A stretch of 64,000 nucleotides of DNA from Bradyrhizobium septentrionale (GTDB lineage: Bacteria > Pseudomonadota > Alphaproteobacteria > Rhizobiales > Xanthobacteraceae), in contig NZ_CP088285.1 of NCBI RefSeq assembly GCF_011516645.4, positions 6,838,501 through 6,902,500 of the forward strand, in the 5' to 3' direction. Numbering within the stretch: position 1 is the stretch's first letter; each line of letters begins with the position of its first letter. Of the stretch, positions 1 to 7,986 are shown in pieces. The translations under genes and the position numbers were made by a program. The notes beneath the pieces are model-generated. The model did no database searches. It was not told the DNA's origin and saw nothing but the letters and a program-made list of their open reading frames with translations.

Positions 1-2
1 TG

Positions 3-215
3 GTGCGTGCCAGCGGCGCGACGCCGATCTCGACCGTCGAAAAGGGCGGCGACGCCATCCTGCGTCTGGTCCATGACGACGATGTCGCAAGCCAAAGCGG
101 GCTGTTCTTCGACGGCAGGCGCGAGGTGCGCGCGCATGCCCAGGCCTATGACGCCGAGGCGCGCAGGCGGTTGCGGGCGCTGAGTCTGGCGCTTACCGGC
201 TTGCGGGCTTCCTGA
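3..215 (+). CDS. Short-chain dehydrogenase, C-terminal fragment (partial)
   Basis: Only the last 70 or so codons lie in the window; the gene enters from the left edge in frame 3. The translated tail contains SGLFFDGRREVRAHAQAYD followed by ARRRLRALSLALTGL, which resembles the C-terminus of short-chain dehydrogenases of the retinol-dehydrogenase/oxidoreductase type, where a GxYFxG-like segment precedes a helix ending in a Leu-Thr-Gly motif. Catalytic Ser-Tyr-Lys and the Rossmann motif would lie upstream and cannot be checked. It converges on the MocR gene with no room for a long terminator. The family assignment is an inference from the tail only. Confidence 0.55.
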   Translation: MRASGATPISTVEKGGDAILRLVHDDDVASQSGLFFDGRREVRAHAQAYDAEARRRLRALSLALTGLRAS

Positions 216-1647
216 CGCGGCGTGACGCCGGCGCGCCATGGGTGCGGTCTTGAGCGCGGATCGCCTCGAACAGACGCTTGCAGGCGGCCTGAACGCCGCG
301 ATCGGGCACCGTTGCAATGCCGAGCAGCAGGCCGGGCTGCGCGCGTTTCGGTGAGACATACCAGGGCGAGAGCGGGGCGGGCGCCAGCCCGTGCGCGAGC
401 ACCTGCCGCGCAATCGCGACGTCGTCGGTCTTGTCCGGCAGCGTCAGCATCACCGCGAGGCCTGCAACCCGCACATCGTTGCTCCACGTCCGCAGCGCAG
501 CCGTCAGCGCATCGCGGCTGTCGCAATAGGCCCGCTTGGTTCGCCGGAGATGGCGGATGTAGTGACCATCGCGCATGAACTCCGCGGTCGAAAGCTGCAC
601 CGCCGGTCCGGGGGCAGGGGCGAGACAGGTCGCCACATCGGCGAACTGCGCCGCCAGCGCTTCAGGGGCAACCAGGAAGCCGAGGCGAAGCGTCGGCGAG
701 ATCGTCTTGCTGAAGGAACCGAGATGGATTACGCGGCCGGCAGCATCGATCGAGGCGAGTGCGGGCGCGGCGCGGCCGTCGAGCTGCAACTCGCCGAGAT
801 AGTCGTCCTCGATGATCCAGGCGCCGGCCTGCGCGGCCCAGTCGAGCAGCTGGGCGCGACGCCTCAGTGACAGCGGGGGGCCGAGCGGCGCCTGCTGTCC
901 CGGCGTCACGACCGCGAGCGCCGCGTCGGGCGCGTGCCGCAGGCCGTGCTCGACATCGACGCCATTGGCATCGACCGGGATCGCCACCGGCTCCAGCCGG
1001 GCGAGCTCGAGCCCCTTTCGGGTCAAGGGAAATCCCGGGTCTTCCAGCCATGCGCGGCGGCCTTCGAGGCCGAGCACGCGCAGCGCAAGGCCGAGCCCGC
1101 CGCTGAAGCCCGACGTGATGACGATCTGCGCGGGCGAGCATTCAAGCCCGCGCGCGATCGCAAGGTGGGCTGCGATCTCGCGCCGGAATTCGATCTCGCC
1201 GCGCGGATCGATGGTGCGCGTCACCGCGCTCAATTCCGCCCGCACGGCGCGTGCGCGGATTCGCGCCAGCAGTTTCGCGGGCAGGGTCTCTTGCGCGGGG
1301 ACACCCATCCGGAAGATGCCCTGACCGCTCAAATCCTGAAACATCTCCACGACCGAGCCGGGAACGACCGGCGCGTCGGGCTTCGCCGCTTTCCTCGGCC
1401 GCATCGCGACGGTGGTGCCGTTCGCCTTCGACGACACGATGTGCTGCGCGTCCGCCAGCCTGTCGTAGGCCGCCCGCACCGTGCCGCGCGCGACGCCGAG
1501 CTGGGCGGCGAGATCGAGCCATGACGGCAGCCGGGCGCCCGGCACCAGCACGCCATTGTCGATCGCCGCTGCAATCGCCCTGCGAATCTGCTCGGACAGC
1601 GGCGTCCGGCCTGAGCGGTCGAGCGCGATGGGAAGCGGGTTTGGCAT
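193..1647 (-). CDS. MocR/PdxR-type GntR regulator with aminotransferase domain
   Basis: A 484-residue regulator of the MocR subfamily: an N-terminal GntR winged helix (about residues 10-75, with PLSEQIRRAI and LGVARGTVRAAYDRL) joined to a class-I aminotransferase-like domain. The PLP lysine lies in the segment LGSFSKTISPTLRLGF. Such proteins sense PLP or amino compounds and regulate a divergent gene. I chose the ATG at 1647, because family members start about here and a CACCAA/TTGGTG inverted repeat lies just upstream at 1659-1682; an ATG at 1674 would place that repeat inside the gene. It is divergent from the cupin/AhpD pair, its likely target. The ligand cannot be told from the sequence. 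Confidence 0.88.
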   Translation of the reverse strand: MPNPLPIALDRSGRTPLSEQIRRAIAAAIDNGVLVPGARLPSWLDLAAQLGVARGTVRAAYDRLADAQHIVSSKANGTTVAMRPRKAAKPDAPVVPGSVVEMFQDLSGQGIFRMGVPAQETLPAKLLARIRARAVRAELSAVTRTIDPRGEIEFRREIAAHLAIARGLECSPAQIVITSGFSGGLGLALRVLGLEGRRAWLEDPGFPLTRKGLELARLEPVAIPVDANGVDVEHGLRHAPDAALAVVTPGQQAPLGPPLSLRRRAQLLDWAAQAGAWIIEDDYLGELQLDGRAAPALASIDAAGRVIHLGSFSKTISPTLRLGFLVAPEALAAQFADVATCLAPAPGPAVQLSTAEFMRDGHYIRHLRRTKRAYCDSRDALTAALRTWSNDVRVAGLAVMLTLPDKTDDVAIARQVLAHGLAPAPLSPWYVSPKRAQPGLLLGIATVPDRGVQAACKRLFEAIRAQDRTHGAPASRRVRKPASR

Positions 1648-1658
1648 AGCCCGTGGTA

Positions 1659-1682
1659 CACCAATTCGGTTCATTCTTGGTG
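1659..1682. promoter_or_regulatory. Candidate MocR operator, CACCAA-N12-TTGGTG
   Basis: A perfect 6-base inverted repeat (CACCAA at 1659-1664, TTGGTG at 1677-1682) lies in the short divergent region between the MocR gene and the cupin gene, with a further TGGT/ACCA imperfect palindrome at 1654-1663. MocR regulators commonly bind repeats in the divergent promoter. Assignment is by position and symmetry only. Confidence 0.4.
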
Positions 1683-1735
1683 CTTCATTTTGGCCGCGTG
1701 CGCCCGCATCTATCCGATAGCAATGGAGGCATCAG

Positions 1736-2143
1736 ATGAAGACCCTATGGACGACGCTGCTGGCCTGCGCGGTTTTTGCGACCCCTGCGATGGCGCAATC
1801 GGTGACGCCGAAATTCGAGCACGCAATCACCAACATTCCCGGCAAGTCGCTGATCGCGGTCGAGGTCAACTTCCCGCCGGGCGAGCCGTCGGCACCGCAC
1901 CATCACGCCAAGTCGGCATTCCTCTATGTCTACGTCCTGCAGGGCGCGATCGAGAGCCAGCTGGAGGGCGAGGCGGCGCACATCTACCGCGCCGGGGACA
2001 GCTTCTTCGAGCCGCCCGGCGCGCATCACGTGCTCGGCCGAAACGCCAGCGCGACCGAACCGGCGAAGCTGCTTGCAGTGTTCGTCGTCGACAGCAACGA
2101 CAAGGCGCTGACCGTCTTCGACAAGGAAGGACACAAGCAGTGA
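1736..2143 (+). CDS. Exported cupin-domain protein
   Basis: A 135-residue protein with a clear signal peptide (a hydrophobic stretch ending in TPAMAQS, cleavage probably after residue 20 or 21), so it is probably periplasmic. The rest is a single cupin barrel: metal ligands are likely in the APHHHAKSAF segment and the later AHHVLGRN segment, with GDSFFEPPG between them. A GGAGG ribosome binding site at 1725-1729 fits the ATG at 1736. It is followed at once by the AhpD-like gene, whose GTG at 2140 or ATG at 2146 overlaps or abuts this stop, so the two are cotranscribed and probably controlled by the divergent MocR regulator. Substrate unknown; it could be a binding protein or a small dioxygenase-like enzyme. 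Confidence 0.8.
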   Translation: MKTLWTTLLACAVFATPAMAQSVTPKFEHAITNIPGKSLIAVEVNFPPGEPSAPHHHAKSAFLYVYVLQGAIESQLEGEAAHIYRAGDSFFEPPGAHHVLGRNASATEPAKLLAVFVVDSNDKALTVFDKEGHKQ

Positions 2144-2145
2144 CC

Positions 2146-2607
2146 ATGCGGATCGATTACAACAAGGCCGCGCCCGCCGGCATCAAGGCGCTCGGCGGCG
2201 TCTACGGTTACATCACGCAGTCTGGGCTCTCAGCGGCGCTGGTCGAACTGGTCTATCTGCGCATCTCGCAGATCAACGGCTGCGCCTACTGCCTCGACAT
2301 GCACACGCGCAGCCTGCAGAAAATGGGTGTCAAGATCGAGAAGCTGGCGCTGCTGCAAGTCTGGCGCGAGGCGGAGACGCTGTTCGACGCCGAGGAGCGC
2401 GCCGCGCTGGCCTGGGCCGAAACCGTCACGCGCGTCGCCGAGACCGCGATCCCGGACGCGGACTATCAGGCGGCTCGCGCGGTGTTCAACGAGAAGCAGC
2501 TGGTCGACCTGACCATCGCGATCGGTCTGATGAACACCTACAACCGGATCGCGATCGGCTTCCGCAATCCGCCGCAAGCGGTGGTCGAGCATTCGGCCGC
2601 GGCGTGA
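2146..2607 (+). CDS. Carboxymuconolactone decarboxylase/AhpD-like protein
   Basis: A 153-residue single-domain protein of the CMD/AhpD superfamily. It has the redox motif NGCAYCLDMHTRSL (CxxC followed by a histidine), typical of alkylhydroperoxidase-like members that reduce peroxides with a cysteine pair. Length and helix pattern match small YnjA-type proteins. The ATG at 2146 lies two bases after the cupin stop; a GTG at 2140 is an alternative start overlapping that stop. Coupling to an exported cupin under a MocR regulator suggests handling of a reactive or oxidisable amino compound, but that is inference. Confidence 0.82.
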   Translation: MRIDYNKAAPAGIKALGGVYGYITQSGLSAALVELVYLRISQINGCAYCLDMHTRSLQKMGVKIEKLALLQVWREAETLFDAEERAALAWAETVTRVAETAIPDADYQAARAVFNEKQLVDLTIAIGLMNTYNRIAIGFRNPPQAVVEHSAAA

Positions 2608-2620
2608 TTGCGCAAATCTC

Positions 2621-2770
2621 GTAGGGTGGGTTAGCCGCCCACGAGTGCGGTCGTTCGACAAGCGATGGTGGAAGGCGTAACCCACCATCCTTGTTGCGCG
2701 CAAGATGGTGGGTTACGCGGAGTTTATCATCGGGCCGCGCTTCGCGCAGACCCGTTGGCTAACCCACCCT
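2621..2770. repeat. Nested palindromic intergenic repeat
   Basis: Two inverted repeats are nested: outer arms around GGGTGGGTTAGCC (from 2624) and GGCTAACCCACCC (to 2769), inner arms GGCGTAACCCACCAT (2675-2689) and ATGGTGGGTTACGC (2704-2717). No coding potential. The GGTGGGTTA motif is a frequent intergenic repeat in Bradyrhizobium-type genomes. It lies just left of the IS3 end. Confidence 0.7.
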
Positions 2771-2824
2771 CATATGGGGATTTGTAAGTCAAGCTTTGAT
2801 CTTCCCCCGAAAAAGTGGACAGGG

Positions 2825-3685
2825 TTAAGCTGGTTTTAGCTCCATCTCGATCGGGGCGAGGTACCCGATGGCGGAATGGAGTCGAGTTCGATTGTAGAAG
2901 CCCTCAATGAAGGCGAAGATATCGCGCTGGGCCTCGGCCCGGGTCTCATATTGGCGATGATGAACGAGCTCGGTCTTCAGGGTATGGAAGAAGCTCTCCA
3001 TCGGGGCATTGTCGTAGCAGTCGGCTTTGCGGCTCATTGATGCCGTGATGCCGGCGGCCGACAGGATCGCGCGATAGTCCTGTGAGGCGTACTGCACGCC
3101 GCGATCGGAGTGATGGATCAATCCGCCTTCCGGATGCTGCTGCTGGATTGCCATCTTCAAGGCGGACGAGGCGAGTTCGACCTGCATGTGATCCCGCATC
3201 GCCCAACCGACGATCTTGCGGCTGAAGAGGTCCATGATGGCCGCCAGGTAGAGCCAGCCCTCTGCAGTCGGAATGTAGGTAATATCGGCGAGCCAGATCC
3301 GGTTTGGGGCCGCGGCTGCAAAATGACGTTCGATGAGGTTCGGCGCGATCGGCAGGCCGTGGCGGCTGTCGGTGGTCCGAACGCGACGCGGTGATGCCAT
3401 GATGGCGCGGATGCCGTGCCGATGCATCAAGCGTTCGATCCGGCCACGGCTGGCGCCACGTCCCTGTACCCGCAGAGCGGCATGGACCCGCGGACTGCCA
3501 TAGCGTCCGCCACTGTCTTGATGGACCTGTCGGATCGCAGCCAGCAGCGCGGCATTGGTGGTTGCGCGTGCGTTTACCGGGCGCTCACGCCAAGCGTAAT
3601 AGCCGGCCGCCGAGACCCCGAGCACGGCGCACATCAGCCGCACCGGATAGGCGTCGCGATGGTCCTCAATGAAGCGGAAGCTCAT
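2825..3685 (-). CDS. IS3-family transposase OrfB (integrase core)
   Basis: 286 residues with the HTH_21 and rve integrase-core layout of IS3 OrfB. The DDE signatures are visible: WLADITYIPT (first Asp), HHSDRGVQYAS (second Asp) and NAPMESFFHTLKTE (Glu). The start at 3685 is formal; in a functional IS3 element OrfB is made as an OrfAB fusion by -1 frameshifting. Its open frame extends upstream only about 11 codons before meeting a TAG at the junction with the inserted IS110-type element. It is therefore a severed half of the parent gene. Confidence 0.93.
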   Translation of the reverse strand: MSFRFIEDHRDAYPVRLMCAVLGVSAAGYYAWRERPVNARATTNAALLAAIRQVHQDSGGRYGSPRVHAALRVQGRGASRGRIERLMHRHGIRAIMASPRRVRTTDSRHGLPIAPNLIERHFAAAAPNRIWLADITYIPTAEGWLYLAAIMDLFSRKIVGWAMRDHMQVELASSALKMAIQQQHPEGGLIHHSDRGVQYASQDYRAILSAAGITASMSRKADCYDNAPMESFFHTLKTELVHHRQYETRAEAQRDIFAFIEGFYNRTRLHSAIGYLAPIEMELKPA

Positions 3686-3717
3686 GTCCGGGTTCCGGCA
3701 AAGATCGCGATCGACTT

Positions 3718-5291
3718 CCTAAGAAACAGCCTGATTGGCGTTGCACGGAATGGCCTGCAAGACAAAGCCGAGCGATTTGGCCCGGCGCTGAAGGTTAGCG
3801 AGGACGCGGCTGCGATATTGTCGCTCATATTGGTCGGCACCTGGATCCCTGTAGCTCATGCCATGCCGGAGTGTGTTGTAGAATAAAACTGCAATCTTGC
3901 GGGCGGTCGCCGTCACCGCCTTCGACTTGCCCGCGCGTGAGGACAGCCGGCGATAGAATGCTCCGAGCGCCGTATCGCTCCGCCCCACGGTTGTGGCTGC
4001 CAATCGCAGTAGTGCGGCTGCCCGGCTGGAGGATCTCCGCGTGCGTGAAGATAGTACCTTGCCACCGGAGATTTTGTTGCCGGGTGCGAGGCAGAGCCAA
4101 GAGGTGAAGTGCTTGGCGGTTGGCCACGCCCTCAGATCCTTGCCGCACTCGCCGACGAGCTTCAATGCGAGTGACGGACCCAGCCCATGGATCTCAGTCA
4201 GATCAACGCCGAGCACACCGTACAGCGCGGTCCTGACATCGAAGGTGGGTGTGTTGACCTGCTTGGTCTTTACGCGTGGCTGGGATAGCTTTCCGACCGG
4301 CTTTGCTTCTCTGTTGCTAAGCGCGGCGATCAAGACTTCGAGCTTGCGGTCGCAGTCCAGCATCTTCGCCTGGTAGATGTCGTAGAGTTCCAGCGATTGG
4401 GTCAGAGCGAAGACATGTTCCTCCCGGTCGTTGCCGATCAGCGCCGCGCGGATCGTCTCCGTTGAAGAATGGCAGCGCACGTCTCGATAGGTTGCCAGAA
4501 CGTCGGGATTGCGCTCGCCTGCAACAATGGCTCGGATAATCCGCATACCAGTCGCTCCGGTGATATCCGAGACGACATGATGGAGCTGCAGGTTCATCTC
4601 CATCAGAGCCTTCTGCATGTGCTGGATATGGGCGGCAGCATATTCAACCAGCCGCTCCCGCTGGCGCAGATAAGCGCGCAGGGTCGCAATCTCGGCATCG
4701 GGACGGAAGCTGCCGCGTAACAGCCCATAGGAATGAAGCTGGCGTAACCACGCAGCATCGCTGACATCGGTCTTGCGCCCGGGCACATTCTTGGCATACC
4801 GCGCGTTGACCAGAATGACCTCGAACCCGCGCTGCTCCAGAATCTCGTAGACCGGGATCCAATAGACGCCAGTGGATTCCATCGCGACGCTGGTCACACC
4901 GCATGTCTTGAACCAGTCCGCCAGACTATGCAGGTCCTGTGTGAACGTGCTGAACGTGCGCACTGGGACATCGGTGCAGGCCGGGTTCACGGCGGCCATG
5001 TGCATCTTTGATCCGATGTCGATGGCAGCCGCCCCGACGTTGACTGGCTTCAATTCCGGGCGATCTGCAGTTGTCGTCTTGAGCATTGCGGGTCCTCCGT
5101 CCAATCATGGGCAGGAGGGTCTGGGTTATGCCAATTTGTCATCTTCCTAATCGGGATCGCCGCCGGAGCGCCGTCACCACTCTCAAGTCCGCATGCACCC
5201 ATGGACCACGTTTTTTAACGGGGACAGTGCCTCCAATAAGCTGACGGCCGCTACCCTCCCGGCCTCAGACGATAGCACAAGGCTGTTTCTA
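3718..5291 (-). mobile_element. IS110/IS1111-like element inserted in the IS3 element
   Basis: The boundaries (within about one base) come from joining the flanks so that the IS3 orfA(-1)/orfB reading frame becomes continuous. Near each end is a perfect 10-base inverted repeat, AGAAACAGCC (3722-3731) and GGCTGTTTCT (5281-5290), lying a few bases inside the junction. Subterminal repeats are a hallmark of the IS1111 group of IS110. It carries one gene, the DEDD transposase. Length about 1.57 kb. Confidence 0.8.
3719..5104 (-). CDS. IS110-family (IS1111-like) DEDD transposase
   Basis: 461 residues. The N-terminal RuvC-like DEDD domain shows AAIDIGSKMH (first Asp), AMESTGVYWIPVYE (Glu) and RKTDVSDAAWL (paired Asp); the C-terminal Transposase_20 domain contains EIHGLGPSLALKLVGE and a serine-rich patch SRTRRSSSRAAALLR. 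These elements use a DEDD nuclease with a C-terminal catalytic serine and insert site-specifically, usually without target duplication. The gene appears full length, and its stop lies almost at the element end. An in-frame ATG six codons downstream of 5104 could also serve as start. Confidence 0.92.
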   Translation of the reverse strand: MDGGPAMLKTTTADRPELKPVNVGAAAIDIGSKMHMAAVNPACTDVPVRTFSTFTQDLHSLADWFKTCGVTSVAMESTGVYWIPVYEILEQRGFEVILVNARYAKNVPGRKTDVSDAAWLRQLHSYGLLRGSFRPDAEIATLRAYLRQRERLVEYAAAHIQHMQKALMEMNLQLHHVVSDITGATGMRIIRAIVAGERNPDVLATYRDVRCHSSTETIRAALIGNDREEHVFALTQSLELYDIYQAKMLDCDRKLEVLIAALSNREAKPVGKLSQPRVKTKQVNTPTFDVRTALYGVLGVDLTEIHGLGPSLALKLVGECGKDLRAWPTAKHFTSWLCLAPGNKISGGKVLSSRTRRSSSRAAALLRLAATTVGRSDTALGAFYRRLSSRAGKSKAVTATARKIAVLFYNTLRHGMSYRDPGADQYERQYRSRVLANLQRRAKSLGFVLQAIPCNANQAVS

Positions 5292-5603
5292 CCCCGCGCA
5301 GGCACGCCACGGCGCTGGACAGTTTTTTAAAATGTCCCGCTCCATGCGCAGCCGCTCATTCTCCTCGCGCAGCCGGGCGATCTCGGCAGCCTGGTCCGCC
5401 GGCATCGGCGTCGCTTGCGTCGTGGGGCGCCGCGCCGCCGCTGCCGGCTCCTGCCGGAGCTTCTCCACCCAGCGCCGCAGCACCGAATCACGCAGACCGA
5501 GTTCCTTGCCGACCGACGTGATCGACCGGCCACTCGATACCACGAGTTCAGCGGCCTGCCGCTTGTACTCCTCGGTAAACGACCGACGTTGACGCTCTTG
5601 CAT
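5289..5603 (-). CDS. IS3-family transposase OrfA (helix-turn-helix, truncated by insertion)
   Basis: 104 residues: an HTH_Tnp_1 domain (RRSFTEEYKRQAAELVVSSG and SVGKELGLRDSVLRRWVEKLR) followed by a leucine-zipper-like coiled coil (AAEIARLREENERLRMERDIL). At ERDILKN the codons TTA AAA AAC contain the slippery heptamer A AAA AAC (5322-5328), where IS3 elements shift -1 to make OrfAB. The present stop codon at 5289-5291 is created at the junction with the inserted IS110-type element, so the native C-terminus or fusion is lost. Confidence 0.88.
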   Translation of the reverse strand: MQERQRRSFTEEYKRQAAELVVSSGRSITSVGKELGLRDSVLRRWVEKLRQEPAAAARRPTTQATPMPADQAAEIARLREENERLRMERDILKNCPAPWRACAG

Positions 5604-5662
5604 CCGACACCTCCGGGCTCTCTGAGCCTACTACAGGTGTCCACTCATTCGGAGGAGGTTCA

Positions 5663-5950
5663 GGGTTGGGGTTTGACGGCAAGAGGGCGGCGCGCGGAGC
5701 CATGCGTAGCGCAGCGCGACGACCTGGTCCGAGGCGAGGATTGGCTTCCGAAGATTTCTGCAGCTCACTGCATCACCTCATATCCGGTCGGACCAATGTC
5801 CGTACCCACCTTCCGCATGCTTGCGGCGAGGAAGCCTGGCGCGGATGAGACCCATCTACGAAACGGCGGTTGAAGCCCTAGGGTGGCACGGTCATCATCC
5901 ATCCTGCACGGAGCGCGGCGAAGCCGCGGTGCGTGGTGGTGTGGTTTGTT
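5663..5950. other. Gene-free stretch between two IS elements
   Basis: No open frame here looks like protein. The stretch probably contains the right flank of the IS3 element and the non-coding end of the following IS110-type element, whose exact end I cannot place. Confidence 0.5.
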
Positions 5951-7102
5951 CTACGCCTTCATGGTTGCCAGCTCGGGAACGAGGCCGGTGGTGAGGTAAC
6001 GCCACAGCGCCACGATCAGCTTGCGCGCCAGGGCGACGATGGCGATGCGTTTGGCGCGCTTGCCGGCGTCGGCGGTGCGGGCACGGAACCAGCGGCTGAG
6101 CGCGCTGTCGCCCTGGTGGCGGAGCCACAGCCAGGCCAGTTCGATCGCCTTGTGTCGGGCGCGCCGATTGCCGGCCTTGCTGATGCCCTGCTCGCGATCG
6201 ATGCCGCCGCTCTTCCAGGGACTGGGCGTCAATCCGCAATAGCTGGCGACCTCGCGCCGATTGCGGAAGTCCTTGTAGAACAGCTCATTCACCAGCGTTG
6301 CGGTGAAGGCCGGGCCGAGCGCCTTGAGCCGCTGCAATTGATCCCGCCGCTCGACCATCGGTGTGGTAACGGCCGGAGAAGCGTCCGCAGCCTGGGCCTG
6401 CTCCAGCGCCGCGAGCTGCTCACGCACCAGCATCAGCCGCGCGTGCTCGCGCTTGATCTCGGCCAGAAGATGCGGCGGCAGCGGCTCGCCCTGCCAGTCG
6501 CGCTGCCGCTCGAGCCAGGCAAGCCAGTCCCGTCGGCGTGGGTTGCCGACCGCCATCCCCAGAAGGCGCAGCAGCGCCTTGATCCGGTTGGTGTGGGCGG
6601 TCTGCTCGGTGACCAGCCGGTCGCGTTCGCGGCTGGCGCGCCGGGCGTCCTCCGCTTCCACCCGCGGCACGCGAACGATCCGGACCACCCGCGGCTCGCC
6701 CCGCAGATAGGCCATCAGGGTGCGCAACAGAAGCTCGCCGTCGATCCGATCCGTCTTCGCCCGCCGCGCGCGCTGCTCCACCGCAATGCTTGCCGGATCG
6801 AATACAAAGTTCGTAACCCCGGCTGCTTCCAATAGCCGGTGCAGCCAAAAGCCGTCATAGCCGGCTTCATAGCAGCTCACCACACCGGGCGCCGACCCGA
6901 ACTTCTCCGCCACCTTGGCGCGGATCCGCTCGATCAACGCCAGTAGTTCGGTGTGATCGCCCCCTTCCAGCTTGTGGCGCGAAATCCGATCCCGGTCCGG
7001 GCTGTGCAACGTCACAAGCCACGTCTTCTGACTCAGTTCGACCGCAACGAAAATTGTGCCACAATGGTCGGCGGTGGGCGTGCCTGTGGTCAATGCTTGC
7101 AT
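5951..7102 (-). CDS. IS110-family transposase (second, unrelated copy)
   Basis: 383 residues of the DEDD transposase family: FVAVELSQKTWLVTL in the first strand, CYEAGYDGFWLHRLL with the Glu, and AKTDRIDGELLLRTL with the Asp pair; the C-terminal Transposase_20 part has LKALGPAFTATLVNELFY and YCGLTPSPWKSGG. It differs throughout from the 3719-5104 transposase, so the two IS110-type elements belong to different groups. The gene looks intact. Element ends were not resolved, and no terminal repeat was recognised. Confidence 0.92.
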   Translation of the reverse strand: MQALTTGTPTADHCGTIFVAVELSQKTWLVTLHSPDRDRISRHKLEGGDHTELLALIERIRAKVAEKFGSAPGVVSCYEAGYDGFWLHRLLEAAGVTNFVFDPASIAVEQRARRAKTDRIDGELLLRTLMAYLRGEPRVVRIVRVPRVEAEDARRASRERDRLVTEQTAHTNRIKALLRLLGMAVGNPRRRDWLAWLERQRDWQGEPLPPHLLAEIKREHARLMLVREQLAALEQAQAADASPAVTTPMVERRDQLQRLKALGPAFTATLVNELFYKDFRNRREVASYCGLTPSPWKSGGIDREQGISKAGNRRARHKAIELAWLWLRHQGDSALSRWFRARTADAGKRAKRIAIVALARKLIVALWRYLTTGLVPELATMKA

Positions 7103-7174
7103 CTGACTTCTCCGATGGTTCGAGTGTGGAAACCCAAACCTATCGGAAAGGCCACGCTCACCGCCCCATGGAAT

Positions 7175-7771
7175 CTACGAACCTTGCTTCGCCTCGACCG
7201 GCTTCGTGGCGAACTGCGGAAATGTTTCGGCGACGACAGGCCCGTCCAGCCGCCACGAATAGCAGCCGCCGACGAAGAACGGCGGCTCGGTCGCGTCGCG
7301 CTGGTGATCGAGCGCGCCGCGGCCCTGCGGGTCCTTGCCCGCGGTCGCGGTCTGGAACAGCGTCGTTACCGCGGGGCCCAGCAGCTCCGCGAGATGGGTG
7401 CAGGTTTCGAGTTTGCCGATCTTGCGCCTGACAATCTCGCGCCAGCCCTTGCCGATGCGCTCGCCGACCAAGCGCTGCAGGATGCCTTCGACATCGAGGC
7501 AGGACGGGTAGGGCGTCGAGGCCATCGTGGTGCCGGTCTCGCGGATGGTAAAGCTGTCGTCGACCGCGAGCCGCAGCCTTATGTCGTGCACAGGGTCCTC
7601 GGGCTGCTGCAGCCCGCGATGCCTGTCGTGCCGCACATAGGGTTTGGTGTCGACCAGCCGCGCCTCAACCTCCCATAGCCCGTCGTCGCGGAGATAGCCG
7701 AGACATTCGACGGAGCGGCGGTGCATCAGGCGGCGGGGCTTGCCGTCGGCATTGGTATCGGGTGCGGACAT
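7175..7771 (-). CDS. DUF2889 domain protein
   Basis: 198 residues from the ATG at 7771 (an upstream ATG at 7816 would add 15 residues). The sequence follows the DUF2889 pattern: RRLMHRRSVECLGYLRDDG near the start, then a DGLWEVEARLVDTK strand pair, VHDIRLRLAVDD, and the C-terminal CTHLAELLGPAVTTLFQT. The biochemical role is unknown. In proteobacteria such genes often sit beside CoA-dependent degradation genes, and here it lies downstream of an acyl-CoA ligase on the same strand, across a 215-base gap with a palindromic repeat. It probably belongs to that locus. Confidence 0.8.
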   Translation of the reverse strand: MSAPDTNADGKPRRLMHRRSVECLGYLRDDGLWEVEARLVDTKPYVRHDRHRGLQQPEDPVHDIRLRLAVDDSFTIRETGTTMASTPYPSCLDVEGILQRLVGERIGKGWREIVRRKIGKLETCTHLAELLGPAVTTLFQTATAGKDPQGRGALDHQRDATEPPFFVGGCYSWRLDGPVVAETFPQFATKPVEAKQGS

Positions 7772-7871
7772 CGGAACTCGCTGGATTGAATCTGGAATTG
7801 ATCCAATCGGCCGCATGCTCCGATGTCAACGCCTGAGGCCAGCGCAACGCCATGCGACGTCCAAAGGGACG

Positions 7872-7954
7872 CCGTCATTCCGGGGCGATGCGGAGCATCG
7901 AACCCGGAATCTCGAGATTCCGGGTTCATCGCTGCGCGATGCCCCGGAATGACG
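7872..7954. repeat. Palindromic intergenic repeat
   Basis: Inverted arms CGTCATTCCGGGGC (7872-7885) and GCCCCGGAATGACG (7941-7954) enclose a second palindrome, AACCCGGAATCTCGAGATTCC around 7911-7925. It lies between the CoA ligase stop and the DUF2889 gene and could form a strong hairpin in the transcript. The motif is a familiar type of multicopy repeat in Bradyrhizobium-like genomes. Confidence 0.7.
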
Positions 7955-7986
7955 GGACCGAAGGCCTCGATCGCGAAGCGCGCGCC

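Larger units (their letters stand above)
2797..5662 (-). mobile_element. IS3-family element, interrupted by an IS110/IS1111-like element
   Basis: The termini form an imperfect inverted repeat of 25 bases (2797-2821 and 5638-5662, about 20 matches), both sharing the core AGTGGACA. orfB lies at 2825-3685 and orfA at 5289-5603 on the minus strand, separated by an intact IS110-type element. Without the insert the element would be about 1.3 kb, normal for the family. No target duplication is evident in the bases next to the ends. Transposition is probably abolished because orfA and orfB are now apart. Confidence 0.85.

Noticed and set aside
2793..5666. Target-site duplication of the IS3 element
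   Set aside because: The bases flanking the inverted repeats (GCTT on the left, GGGT on the right) do not match.
5882..5910. A sigma-54-like TGGCACGG box
   Set aside because: The -12 GC element is not at the required distance and no gene follows on the plus strand.
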